Part shown: in pieces, positions 1-11,008 of the stretch
Numbering within the stretch: the first letter of the stretch is position 1
Layout of the letters: each line of letters opens with the position of its first letter
Assembly: GCF_016808335.1 (NCBI RefSeq)
Contig: NC_053137.1
Location: forward strand, 12,016,506-12,080,505
Direction of reading: 5' to 3'
Length of the DNA: 64,000 nt
Origin: Panicum virgatum
Taxonomy: Eukaryota > Streptophyta > Magnoliopsida > Poales > Poaceae
The notes under the pieces: generated by a model
Database searches by the model: none
What the model saw: only the letters and a program-made list of their open reading frames with translations
What the model was told of the DNA's origin: nothing
Translations under genes and position numbers: made by a program

Positions 1-1519
1 GTGGCCACCGGCGTCGACAGCACCAGCGCGCACGGGCACGCGCTCACCAGCAGCACCAGCGACAGCTGGAGCCATGGCTTCAGGCCGTCACGAGCCCCCA
101 GCAGCAGCAATGGCACGAGCACCACTCCTGCGGCGACGACGATCACGGCTGCAAAAGAGCACTGCTTCTGCTGAATTGCTGCCAATTCTGCGTCGTCAGA
201 CTAGGATCGTCTCGGGGAGGTGACCGTGCCGGCGTACCAGGGGTGTAGTACTTTGCGCACGCGTCGATGAGCCGCTGCGTCTTGGAACGGCTGCTCTGCG
301 CCGCCTCCACCAGCCTCTCCATCCTGGCCACCGTGGAGTCCTCTGCCAGAGCTGTTGTCCTCACCGAAATGTAGCCTGCAACGTGACAGAGATTCATTCT
401 GCTCACCACATGTATGAAGAAGTTTGTGTGCTGTTTGTCTGCTTTCGGCTTATTCCGACTTATTCTCTCTCACAGAAAACTATTAAATCAGCCGAGCAGA
501 ACAAGTGGAAACAGATGGTGTTCACAAGTGTAAAAGGTGTGTGCAAATATAATGTAGGTGTTTTTACCGTCGAGGTTGACGGTGCCGGCCCAGACCTCGG
601 ACGGCGGCTGCTTTGGCACGGGGAAGGACTCGCCGGTGAGGCTGCTCTCGTCGACCTCGCTGTGCCCGCCGACCACCACGCCGTCGACCGGGACGACCTC
701 GCCGGCCCTGACCGCGACGACGGTGCCCACGCCGACGTCGCGCGCGCCGACGACCTGGCCGGTCTCGGCGAGCACGACGTGCTTGGGGACGGCGGCGGAC
801 ATGAGCGAGCGCATCCCGGCGCTGGCCCTGGCGCACGCCAGGATCTCGAGCCACTCGGCGACGGTGAAGAGGAAGACGATGGCGCCGGCCTCCGTGTAGT
901 TCCCGAGCGCGGCGGCGCCGGCCACCGCGATGAGCATGAGGATGTTGATGTCCACGGTGAGGTTGCCCGCCGCGGCGAGCGCCCGGAGCAGCATCGGCTG
1001 GGCGCCGACGCAGGCCGCCGCCAGCGCCAGCCACCGCAGCGGGGGCAGGAGCGGCGCGAACAAGGACGCGGCGAGCAGGGCGCCGCAGGCGACAATGAAC
1101 GGGCTGGGCCACCGGCCGCCGCCGGTGCCGCCGTAGGCTCGGATCGAGGCCTCGAGGCCCGCCTTGTTGAGGACCTTCACTGATCCGGAAAGGGCAAGAA
1201 AGAATTGACTCCGATCCATCTGTGGAAGAAGAATTCGAGACGAGGAGACCGACAACAACAAGATGGTCCGGTTACCAATGTGGAGGTGGGAGACGGCGGC
1301 GGTGTCGTGCTCGACGATGACGGTGCGGGAGGGGACGACGACGGTGACCGCCCGCACGCCATCGATGGGCAAGAGGAGGCGCTCGACGAGCGCGACCTCG
1401 GCGGTGCAGCAGATGCCGAGGACGTCCAGGTAGGTCTTCTCCCACGCGGCCGCCTTCCTGCGGCCGCCGCCGTCGTGGTCTCCGCCCCCGGCCGCCGCCT
1501 CCACGGCCGGTCCCGGCAT
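1..1519 (-). CDS. HMA3: HMA3-like Zn/Cd P1B-type ATPase, copy A (3' part outside window)
   Basis: Exons read on the minus strand are 1276-1519, 568-1179, 238-375 and 1-148; the gene then leaves the window. All introns are GT-AG and all joins are phase 1. The first ATG is at 1519; the frame is open further upstream but has no ATG there. Seen in the protein are the degenerate N-terminal metal-binding motif GICCTAE, two membrane-helix clusters, the actuator loop TGES ([15 protein letters not shown]) and, at the window edge, the ion-channel motif [12 protein letters not shown]. These define a P1B-2 ATPase. Cereal HMA3 pumps Cd and Zn into the vacuole; that role is inferred from family membership. 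The phosphorylation Asp and ATP-binding domain would lie left of base 1. It is a head-to-tail tandem paralog of the copy at 2601-6032, from which it differs at many residues (for example [11 protein letters not shown] against [10 protein letters not shown]). Confidence 0.9.
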
Positions 1520-1586
1520 TTCGGGGCCAGGAGGAGAGGCAAGGCGAAGCGGAAACGCGAAACGACGTGCGCCCGCGGGGCCAGCC

Positions 1587-1595
1587 AAATATTTA
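1587..1595 (-). promoter_or_regulatory. possible TATA box of HMA3 copy A
   Basis: On the minus strand TAAATATTT lies about 70 bases upstream of the ATG at 1519, a plausible core-promoter spacing for a plant gene with a short leader. There is no support beyond motif and position. Confidence 0.3.
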
Positions 1596-2220
1596 GCTTA
1601 GCCGGCTGCTCCTTTATCCTAGGCGCGGGTGGGCCCCGCGATTTCAGCTTCTTTCCTTGTACTCCTATTTTGGGTTTGTTTCTCCTTTGATGCTGCATTT
1701 GTTTTTGTTTGGTCGTATTCAGAGAGGAACTTTCAAAAAAACAATTCAAATAAATCTGCACTACTGGAAAAAGATCTTCCATCCAATCCACCAAAAGGAA
1801 CTTCTCTTTTGTTTTGTTTTGTTTCTCGCCTTGAGTCCACCGTCTTGGCTGACCTTGTACACTTGTCACTTCTTGATATTTGAGAAGAGTCAATTACATC
1901 CACCGTACAGCAATTTTGATAGGTGGGTAAAGATTGGAACAACAAATTGTAAATTACCCAATTCAGTACAATAACTTAACAAAATTGGTGCATCTATGGT
2001 CCGAATGTATTCAGCTTAACAAAATACATCTTGGGTAAAATACGCGTGAGGTTCGTGGTGGCTAGTTTAACACTACAAATACATGTTTCAGGCAAATGAC
2101 ACATGAGCAGCTGTTTACTTGAGCAATTTATGATGTTCAATTTATCATTCAATTCCCTATCATATCAAAATAATTGTAAAAAAACCATATTCTATATTTT
2201 AAACAAATCATGCTATCAAT

Positions 2221-2395
2221 GTTTGGACTGTAGACCGATTTGCCAAATTGTTGCACCAAAGTGAGCAGTTTACAAGCTATTGGACTAATCTGCACCCACT
2301 TGCCAAGTTGTCGAACCCAATTGAGAAGTTTACACATTGTTGGATTAATGGGCACTCACTTGCTAAGTTGTTGCACGGTAGGTGCATTTTACCCA
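2221..2395. repeat. 60-bp imperfect tandem repeat, nearly three units, between the HMA3 copies
   Basis: Units begin near 2221, 2281 and 2341 with an exact 60-base period. Each contains a variant of TTGCCAAGTTGT at the same offset (2240, 2300, 2360) and a TTACA core; the third unit degenerates after about 50 bases. The array lies in the 1.08-kb interval between the start of copy A and the stop of copy B, so it could be in the promoter of A or the 3' region of B. The rest of 1600-2600 is AT-rich and shows no coding signal. Confidence 0.75.
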
Positions 2396-2600
2396 TTTCA
2401 AAACATTTCTGAACAAAGAAGTATAATTTGTACGAATTGACTGCACAAAATGTGAGCTTTACTATGTTTCAGTAAACAAAAACAAAAAAAGCCAAGCTTC
2501 CTAGTCGAGTTGAACACACATGGTCGATGCACCCGGTTAGATTTTGCAGTTGTTGCAAGAACAGGCAAGTATTTCACTTGCAGTTCAGAGTTGAGACATC

Positions 2601-5600
2601 TCATGTACCACCAGAGCAACACCTGGCATCCCTGCTGCAACCTTGCCCGGCCTTCTTAGGAGAATCACGCGCGCCTCCTCCATTGCCGCAGCAGGCCGTC
2701 TTTACACTAACACGGCCGCTGTCTTCTTTACGGGGCGCCCGAGCTCCAGAAGCCACCGTGGAAGCCGCACCGCATCCTCCGCCGCCGCCGCCGCAACATC
2801 CACCGGCGTTGCCGTTCGCCGCCGCCGCGCGAGGAATCTTAAGTTCTTGGTGTCCGGCAGATGGTGCCGCCGGTATGTCGATCACAACCGAGTGCGCTTG
2901 CTCAGACGGCCTGCTTGCTGGCTTCTGGCAGCAACGGTAGCCACCAGTTCCGCCACCTGGTGCTCTGGCACCAGCGGCTGCCGCGTTCGGTGCTCCGGCG
3001 AGCTGGGACCTCATGGCCAGCGACCTCGCCGTGGCGCGGCACGCCCCGTCCTCCTTCCCGCCGCCCCTCGGCGCCGCCGTCCCGGGCTCCCTCAGCAGCG
3101 TCATGCTGTGGAGCACGACGAGCAGGCACGTCCCGACGTCGGCGAGCACGGCCGCCCACAGCACGGGGCGCCACGCGACGGCCAGCGCGGCGACGGCGGC
3201 CTTCGCGGCCACGGAGGCGGCCACGTTGGCGGCGATGGTCCGGCAGGCGCGCCGGCCGAGCCGGACGGCCGCGGGTACCCTGAGGATGTCGCTGGACATG
3301 AGCGTCGCGTGGCTGGTCTCCATGGCGGCCGCGGAGCCCGACAGGCCCATGGCGACGCCCACGTCCGCCGCGGCCAGAGCGGGGGCGTCGTTCAGGCCGT
3401 CGCCGACCATCAGCGCCGGCCCGTACCTCGCCTTGAGGTCACCGACGAGCCCGACCTTGTCCGCCGGGAGGAGCTCGGAGTGGAGCTCCTCCATGGCGCC
3501 TCCCAGCTGCTCCTGCGCGCGCATGGCCGCCGACCTGCTGTCCCCCGTTAGCATCACCGACTTGATCCCCATCGATCTGAGCTCCCGGATCGCCTCTGCC
3601 GCGCCCGTCCGGCAGTCGTCGGAGAGCGCAAACGCCCCCACGAGATCGCCGTCGCCGACCACATAGCCGATCGATGCGGCATTGACACCATCATCGATTC
3701 TTGAACCTGTATGTGAAGCAGAGTTGAGCAATTCAGGAAGTTCAGAATGTGTGGAGGAAGCTCGTTTTCTGAACCTGTTTGTGTGATGTCTCACCTTTTT
3801 GGCATGAGGACCTTGCCATGATCCTTCTGTTTCCAATGTAGACATGTCTGCCATCGATCTCGCCATAGATGCCCTCCCCGGGATAGATGCGAAATTCAGT
3901 GACGTTTTCCGGCTTCGGCTGGATGGATTTGGACTGAGCGTACTCAACAAGGGCAGCTGCCATTGGGTGGCTTGATTTGCTCTCAATGCTAGATACCCTG
4001 CAACAGAATGTGACATCCAAAAAAAATTCAGCATCAAACTTCACTTAAACTGAACTGAGCAGTGATCAATTCATCAGATTTATAAGAGTTGGGTCACACA
4101 TGCTCTCATTGTCTCTGTTCCTCCAGTTGGAACCCTCTAATTCAATAATGCGTGCGATATGATTGTAAAATCAAATTTCTCATTAACATACCGAAAATGG
4201 AATTTTGAGAAGTAGATCAGGCATCAATCATACCAGTAAAGAAGCTGGCTCATTTCAACCATGTCCCCAACCACATGGAATCCATCGATGCTGAACTCGC
4301 CCTTGGTGATAGTTCCCGTCTTGTCGAATGCCGCAACCCTGATCCCGCCCAACGATTCGAGAATGTCCCCTCCCTTGATGAGCACCCCCATCCTCGCCGC
4401 CCTCAGGAGCGCGCAGAACGTGGCGACCGGCGTCGACAGGACCAACGCGCACGGGCACGCGCTCACCAGCAGCACCAAGGCCAGCTGAAACCATCTTCTC
4501 ATGTCCTGTGCTCCCAGCAGCAGGGGCACAAGAGCCACACTTGCTGCAAGGGCAACCACGGCTGCAAAAAGAACAAAGTTTTTATACTGAATTTGTTGTG
4601 CATTGCATAGTTCTAAAGGCGTTGCCAAGGCGAGCTGGGTCCACCTGGACACCTAGGTGCCGCCCAGCCGTCCAGGCTTACCCAGCTCGCCTTGGGTCGC
4701 CTTTAAAACACTGGTGCATTGTATGTTTTCAGAAAGTGATCTGAGGTGGAAGGCGACGGTGTCGCGTACCGGGTGTGTAGTACTTTGAGCAAGAATCGAT
4801 GAGCCGCTGCGTCTTGGACCGGCTGTTCTGCGCCGCCTCCACCAGCCTCTCCATCCTGGCCACCGTGGAGTTCTCGGCTAGAGCAGTTGTCCTCACGGCA
4901 ATGTAACCTGCAACATCACATTCTCTGGACTATGATCACCACCTGAACATTTTTGCGATCGTTGTCTTCTGAATGTATAACTGAAAAAAAGATGCAGCCT
5001 TTTACCGTCCAGGTTCATGGTGCCGGCCCAGACCTCCGCCGGCGGTTGCTTCGGCACCGGGAATGACTCGCCGGTGAGGCTGCTCTCGTCGACCTCGCTC
5101 TGCCCGTCGACGACCACGCCGTCGACCGGCACCACCTCCCCTGCCCTGACCGCGACGACGGCGCCTACCTCGACGTCGCGCAGGCCGACGACCTCCCCCG
5201 TCGCGGCGAGCACGACCCTGGGCGGGATCGTGCTCATCAGCGAAGACATCCCGGAGCCGGCCTTGGCGCACGCCAGCGCCTCGAGCCACTCGGCGGCGGT
5301 GAAGAGGAAGACGATGGCGCCGGCCTCCGCGTAGTCCCCGAGCGCGGCGGCGCCGGCCACCGCGACGACCATGAGCACGTTGATGTCGAGGGCGAGCCCG
5401 GTGGCCGCGGCGAACGCCCGGAGCAGCATCGGCGGCGCGCCGGCGCAGGCCGCCGCCAGGGCCAGCCAGCGCAGCGGGGGCAGGAGCGGCGCGAGGAAGG
5501 AGGCGAGGAGGAGGGCGCCGCTAGCGAGGACGTACGGGCTGGGCCACCGGCCGGCGACCACCCCGCTGCTGCCGTACGCGCGCACCGAGGCCTCCAGGCC

Positions 5601-6032
5601 GGCCTTGTTCAGAGCCTTCACTGATTCCGGGCAGGGGGAGAGGCGGCGGGATCAGCTCGGGGACACGGCGATTTCTGAGGAGCGAGGAGTGAAGCGGCGG
5701 CGGCGGAGGAGGAGAGGTCGGTTACCGATGTGGGACGGGGAGACGGCGGCGGGGTCGTGCTCGACGATGACGGTGCGGGAGGGGACGACAACGGTGACGG
5801 CCCTCACGCCGTCGATCGGCGAGAGGAGGCGCTCGACGAGGGCCACCTCCGCGGAGCAGCACACGCCCAGCACGTCCAGGTAGGTCTTCTCCCACTTCCC
5901 CCTCCTCCTCCCGCCGCCGCCGCCGCCGCCGCCGTCAGCGTCTCCGCTCCCCGGCGACGGCAGCGGGAGCAGCCTCTCCTCGAGCTCGGCGGCTTCCGGC
6001 GCCCCCGCCGGCCTCCCTGCGCCACCCGTCAT
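2601..6032 (-). CDS. HMA3: HMA3-like Zn/Cd P1B-type ATPase, copy B (complete)
   Basis: Six exons on the minus strand: 5726-6032, 5006-5620, 4770-4907, 4234-4561, 3795-3997 and 2601-3706. All splice sites are GT-AG and the sum is 2697 nt, or 898 aa. The start at 6032 is the ATG before [10 protein letters not shown]. Landmarks by residue: metal-binding GVCCSAE near 56-62, actuator TGES near 285, channel motif CPC near 389-391, phosphorylation site DKTGT with Asp near 433, HP motif SSHP near 471-474, hinge GDGLNDAP near 632, and a Cys-rich tail with several Cys-Cys pairs (CCQK, GGCCGG, TACCG, ARCCS). The tail and the sequence around the DKTGT motif match cereal HMA3. The family moves Cd/Zn into the vacuole of root cells; transport by this copy is inferred. 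At 898 aa it is somewhat shorter than rice HMA3, mainly in the tail. No damage is seen. Confidence 0.93.
4606..4713. mobile_element. hAT-type MITE in intron 3 of HMA3 copy B
   Basis: A 108-bp element is flanked by the 8-bp direct repeat GTGCATTG at 4598-4605 and 4714-4721. Its ends form inverted repeats, CATAGTTCTAAAGGCG against CAGTGTTTTAAAGGCG, and the interior is largely self-complementary around AGGCGAGCTGGGT. An 8-bp duplication and CA-start ends are hAT hallmarks. The same intron in copy A (149-237) is only 89 bp and lacks it; subtracting the element and one duplication from the 208-bp intron of copy B leaves about 92 bp. Confidence 0.85.
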
Positions 6033-6384
6033 CTCCCTCCTGGCCGGAGCGAGGGGCGGAATCCAAGGACAGGAATAGCAGGAACAGCGAGAGCTCGCAG
6101 CTCGGCTGGAAGTCAACGACGACAGAGCTGAGCTCGAGGTAGTTATTCCGGAGGTGGAGTCGGGGAGCACGCAACAGGACCGCGGCGGCGGCAGCGACGA
6201 CGACAGCGACGGCGGCAACAAAGATTGGAGCTTTCGCGGTCCCACCTGGGAATTCTGGTTGTGGGGTCCACCTGCCAACTCGCTGCCGCCGGATTGCTTT
6301 CCCAAACGGTAATAGTACCGTATCGTGAAGTCTAATGTTAATTAGCTAGCTTATCAACATGTTTCGGAAGACAGGTTTGCCTCC

Positions 6385-6700
6385 GCGCGTGGTGAGAAAA
6401 AAAAAACTTTGAGAAAAGCCATGAGTTGGAAAAAAGAGTATATTTTGAGAGGAAAAAAAAGAGAGTATCTTGAAAAAAAAGGAAAGATACTAAAAAAAAG
6501 AGATAGTATCTTGAGAGAGAAAAAAACCTATTAGTTGGAAAAGAAAAGAGAGTGAAAAAAGAAATATATTAAAAAAAGAGAGAGGTATCTTGAGAAAAAA
6601 AGAAAAAAATAGAGTATGTTGAAAAAAAAGAAAGATACTCAAAAAGGAAAAAAATATGAACGCTCATGGCAAGAAAAAAAATACTCAAAAGAAAATCACG
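6385..6700. repeat. purine-rich low-complexity tract with degenerate repeat
   Basis: The tract consists of A-runs with interspersed GAGAGTATCTTGAGA-like units recurring irregularly every 30-60 bases. It lies just upstream of HMA3 copy B (ATG at 6032). The interval 6701-7517 that follows is AT-rich, with no supported gene. Confidence 0.6.
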
Positions 6701-7526
6701 GCGGAGGCTTGTGCTAGGGCATTAGCACTCAGCCTTTTATTTTTATGTTTTGTACAATGAAGTTAAGATTTTTCTGTGTGAAAACTATGCATTTTATGTG
6801 GTAACCAAATGCTCAGGAACCAATAGGTTATTAGTCTAGTTGGTTCATGGCCGGAAATAGCGGTAAGAACAACTATTTGTGCCATCCATTATAGCCATAA
6901 GATCGTCATCTATAATCGATGCAGTCAATCTTCAAAACTCATATTTACACCGTTTCAAATTGAAGGTCGTTTTGGCCGGAACAGAGGGGGTAGTTTTTTC
7001 ACCACCAAAGTTCTAAAGCAAATATGCTTATGGGTTGCTCGTGGGTTTTTATAGTTAAATGCCATACTTATATACTATCACGATATGTTAAACGTGATTT
7101 GAATTGCACGGTTGGTTGTGCCACTGCCATGGCCATCCATCTCCAAAAGGAGAAGACCAGAGCATAGCGACTGTCGGGTGGGGCCTCCAATATAGGGGAG
7201 CACGAAATGGGGAATCGCTGGCTGGCTGACTGGCTGCGGCTTTGAGAGACCAAGACGAACTTTGGATCATCTCTTTCAACTCCAAGTTAAAGTGAGACAA
7301 TGTTTCCCTAAACCTCAATCTAATCCAGTGAAGAATCATTTGGAATTGGATTGAGTTTTGCTTTGAGTACTGTGGTTCATGGGATATTTGGAGATGGAGG
7401 TGGGGATTGGAGATGGCCTCCCAATTTCACTCTGGACAATGTGCTGCTTCCATCTACCATGGTGGCGCCACTCTGGACAAGAGAGTAATAGAGTATGTTT
7501 AGGCCAAGGGCCCATACCAAGTTATT

Positions 7527-8072
7527 GGGAAAATAGTCATTTTTGTCCCTCAATTATACTGTAAGGATCAAATTTGTCCCTCAATTTTCAAATTGACCAA
7601 TATAGTCTCTTGACTTTCATTTTAGGGTCATACCTATCCTTATGCTGATATTATACTCCATCATGACATGAGATAAATGCAAAATGTATTTTTTACCCTT
7701 GGCTTATTCTTTCCCTCCTTAATTTCCACACTTCATGTGCCCCGGAATACAATGTGATGCATGGATAAATAAAATTCTATGTTCCAAAATTAATACTTGT
7801 GATGTTCAGCTCCTAAAAGCATTGATGCTCATGCCACTATATTGATTTGCTTGCATTGATTAATTTTTTTTAATTAATAATAAACTGTTGAGGAATTTAG
7901 AAGGGGAGGAGACAAGGGTAAAGAGGGCTTTTTGCATAAATCTCATGTTATTATAGAGTATAATATAGCACAAGGATGAGTTTGATCCGAGAGACTATAT
8001 TGGCCTATCTGAAAGTTGTGGGATAAATTTGACCTCATATCAAAATTGAGGGATCAAATCACCTATTTTGCC
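7527..8072. mobile_element. Mutator-like foldback MITE (546 bp)
   Basis: The outer ends are long imperfect inverted repeats starting GGGAAAATAGTCATT on the left and, as reverse complement, GGCAAAATAGGTGATT on the right. Both arms continue through a shared TCCCTCAA block and through a block about tracts of fallen stringency (GACCAATATAGTCTC against GGCCAATATAGTCTC). The flanking 9-mers CAAGTTATT (7518-7526) and GATGTTATT (8073-8081) match at seven of nine positions, as expected for an aged Mutator-type target duplication. There is no coding capacity. Confidence 0.7.
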
Positions 8073-8081
8073 GATGTTATT

Positions 8082-8588
8082 TGGACGAACGTACACACAC
8101 GCATATGATGCAATTGCTTGCAACAAAAAAAAAATCAAATGGAAAATCCGTTGCTTCCCAAACTGAGCATCCTAAATTCCAATTGTACCCTCCTGATTTT
8201 TAGGACAGAATGTTCAGAATGAGACGGCACTTTTTATTAGTATTCAAAAGGACGTCACGTCGTTTTCATTTTTGTTCCAGTCAGGAAGATGCTGATTTTC
8301 AATCAAGTTTCATTTGACGGCACTCCAAGTCTGCAACCAATCCTTCAGCTGGTAATTTCGTTTTTATCAGTCAACTAACCTAAAAAACAATCCTTTTTCC
8401 AATCTTTCAAAAAAAGAAGTCGTTTTTTCTCTTCAACTTCCAAACCTTACTGAAACCTTGACACATTCTTAGAGTTACATTTCAGAATTCAGATGCTAGA
8501 AATCACGGCCTAGACTACCATTACTGTTGTTTCCATCTCCTCCTTTGCTGATCGATCCAAACACAGCCGAATGGTTGGAATGTTTTGC
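8082..8588. other. intergenic, nothing recognised
   Basis: Moderately AT-rich sequence between the foldback element and the 3' end of the minus-strand pseudogene. I see no ORF, repeat or element boundary here. Confidence 0.5.
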
Positions 8589-8596
8589 CTACTCTG

Positions 8597-10297
8597 CTAG
8601 ACTGCTACGGTGAGCTGCAGCAGCTCCCTGACCTCGACCATCCTCGTCTCCGTGTGCAGCGGCGTCGTCCTCTTCTTGCTGGGCCAGTACGCCACCCACC
8701 TGGTCAAAAAAAAAAAAAAAGTACGCCACCCACACCCTCGCCCGCACCTCCCACTCCACGGTCTTCCCGGCCGCCGCCGGGCGCATCCGCCAGCGCACGC
8801 CCTCGCCGTACTCGTCGCCGGCGACGATCACCCCGCCGCCCCGCGTGAAGGGCCGGCCAGGGCTGGTGTACCGGCCCCGCAACCACGGCCGCGGCCGCCC
8901 GCGCGGCTCGCCACCGCCGCCGCCGCCGTGGTGGAGGGACCAGCCCAGCGACGCCGTGTTCCCGTGCACCGCGTGCTCGAACTTCCAGGGCCTCAGGGTC
9001 ACCGCCTCGTGGGCGGCGGAGACGCCGACGCCGATGGACGCCGGCACCACGCCCCGCGACGCGCCCAGATCCAGGCCGACCTCGTGCACCGGGTTGTCCG
9101 GCGACCGGCTCACGGAGACGGAGAGGATGTCCGGCTGCGCCATGGGGCTGAGCTGCAGGTGCACGCGCGAGGGGCAATGCTTCTCGTCGGAGCCGTACCC
9201 CTGCTTCGCCATCAGAGTCTCGGATACCAGCTGGACCAGGTCACACCTGCAGCAACACCCAGCAATCATGTGAAGTTTAAAGAGCCATTAAAGATGCACT
9301 GTACTTCATATGACAAAGAAACAATCTGCATCATTTTCATTTGACAAATCTTAATAACGTTTAATCGCAGGTGTTTGATTGTGTGACAGGATTGATTGTG
9401 AATTCAATTGAGCGAAGGAGAGACCTTATGGTGTCGACTTTGACGGTGACATCGATCCAGTTCTCCTTGATGGTGACTCTGCACGAACTGGATGACTCCC
9501 TCAAGCTGCTGGTAGTTCAGTGAGAACAGCAGCTTCTCATCTTTGGTCTGACGCGAGGGGCGCTCCATGACCATGGCCACAACAGGGCAGTACACGTGGA
9601 CCTTCCACAGCCTGCTCGCAGAAAGAGCGTAGGAGAACACCGTGAAAGGCGACGGTGATCCGTCGCCTGACCGGAGACACTCCATGGCCCAGTTGGTGAC
9701 GCCGAGGTTCACCGACCGCATCCACAGCTCCTCGACGTTTGACCCCAGCATGAGCATCAGCTTCTTGGCTGCATACTGCATCTCATCACGCATCAGTTGT
9801 GAACTGATCTTCTTGATGAACTCATGACGGAGGTTTGATGGAGCTTCGTAGATGGAGACCAGGATTGCTAGAGTGAAGGCGGCCAAGTTGAAGGTCTTGC
9901 CGGGGTCTTCAGATATCAGCACATTTGGCAGCCTGAAGATAGACTGGCTGTTAGAGTAAGGTCCATACCTGAGAACCCCACAGATGATATCATGCAAGAA
10001 ACTGGCAGAAAGGTCCGTGGAATGAGCTGATCTCAGTGTAGAACAATTGGAGCTCCAGAGTGAGATCGGGTCATGCAACTCAGCGCAAATGGAGAAAGAT
10101 AGGTTGAGTGGTTGGGTTCCTGAATGCTTGTTGATTACAAGATTCAGAGATTGATTCGTGGATGGAGAGTTGCAAATCTGAAGAGAGTATGACCCTCCTC
10201 TCCACTGCCCTGGGAGCCTTCTGATCCACTGCCAGATGTCAGGAACGAACCCGGAAGCCATGACTGAAGAAGAGCTCTGGCTCTCTGGACTCCCCAT
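8597..10297 (-). pseudogene. plant-specific protein of unknown function, disrupted
   Basis: Two exons on the minus strand. Exon 1 runs from an ATG at 10297 (MGSPESQSSSSV; a second ATG is at 10261) to 9425, and exon 2 runs from 9246. The intron is GT-AG and the join reads DTIR|CDLVQLVSETLMAK. The protein resembles a conserved uncharacterised plant family whose name I do not know; no catalytic motif is visible. Two lesions are seen. Near 9480 the frame shifts between GVIQFV and RVTIKENWIDV, consistent with two missing bases or one extra. At 8687-8733 a poly(A)-tailed insertion plus duplication adds 34 bases. Ignoring that insertion, the frame continues to a TAG at 8597-8599; with it, translation ends at 8589. 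Both would have to be sequencing errors for the gene to be intact. Confidence 0.7.
8700..8720 (+). mobile_element. 21-bp poly(A)-tailed micro-insertion with 13-bp target duplication
   Basis: CTGGTC followed by fifteen A residues is flanked by perfect 13-bp direct repeats GTACGCCACCCAC at 8687-8699 and 8721-8733. A poly(A) tail plus a target duplication of this length is the signature of target-primed reverse transcription, here of an extremely 5'-truncated transcript. It lies in the last exon of the minus-strand pseudogene and shifts its frame. Confidence 0.75.
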
Positions 10298-10633
10298 TGT
10301 CCGTCTGAGAACTACATATAGGCGCCAAAGTGAGAATAACATAACATCAAGTGCTGACGTCGATCTCTTTGGGATCAATAAAAGAAAGTTGAGAACAACT
10401 AAAACTCAAATTTTTCTAAGATTGCAGAGGCTTCCTCTAGATAATGTGTCGAATCAGTATACTCCGAATCAGTGTATGGCTGAGGACTGCAAAGGAAGCT
10501 TGCATGCAAATGGTGCCTATCCAAGATATGCTGTCAATTCTTTTCCCATAGCTAGTGCATGCTATAGTGTGAAAACATGACCCTTTTTGCAAGCGAAACC
10601 ATGGTGATTATGTTTCTTTTCAGGTTATTGAAG
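10298..10633. other. 5' flank of the 8.6-10.3 kb pseudogene
   Basis: About 340 bases of upstream sequence end at the target site of the gypsy element. Its continuation lies beyond 13841. No TATA box stands out. Confidence 0.4.
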
Positions 10634-10638
10634 GTATG

Positions 10639-11008
10639 TGTCAGAGTGCGCACGTCGCAGGGCGTAGTTGTGGTGGACGGGAGGCCGGGGACTTGGCTCC
10701 CGGCGGCGGCGAGGACGCGACGCCGTCCTGACGGCCGGCGTCGAGCAAGAGCAGAGGAGTGCGGTTACAGGGAAGGAGCGGGAGCCCTGAGATCCATATG
10801 ATCTCCAAGCTTAACCTCTATTCATTCTCCCAGTACATTAGTTATAGGTTACATATTCAAACACAACACAAGCGCTAACTGGCACGACGTGCGTGGGCGC
10901 TTACAAATTCAAACACAACACAAATGCTAACTGACAAGTCGAGGACGCGTTCCTGGCTTCTCTTCTCAGCCACGATGGTGTCGTTCATACACGCTGCCGA
11001 CCATAACA
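10639..11008 (-). repeat. 3' LTR of the gypsy element
   Basis: 370 bp with TG...CA ends. It matches the copy at 13467-13836 except for one base that I can see (TTACATATTC here, TTACAGATTC there). It contains an internal partial duplication around ATTCAAACACAACACAA. The element's ORF ends inside it, at 10966. Confidence 0.93.

Noticed and set aside
460..1136. Long open frames on both strands over the HMA3 exons
   Set aside because: They are GC-driven shadows of the real exons; only one frame has ATPase motifs.
1520..1588. Longer N-terminus for HMA3 copy A (frame open up to 1588)
   Set aside because: The frame is open, but the upstream codons include no ATG; the first is at 1519.
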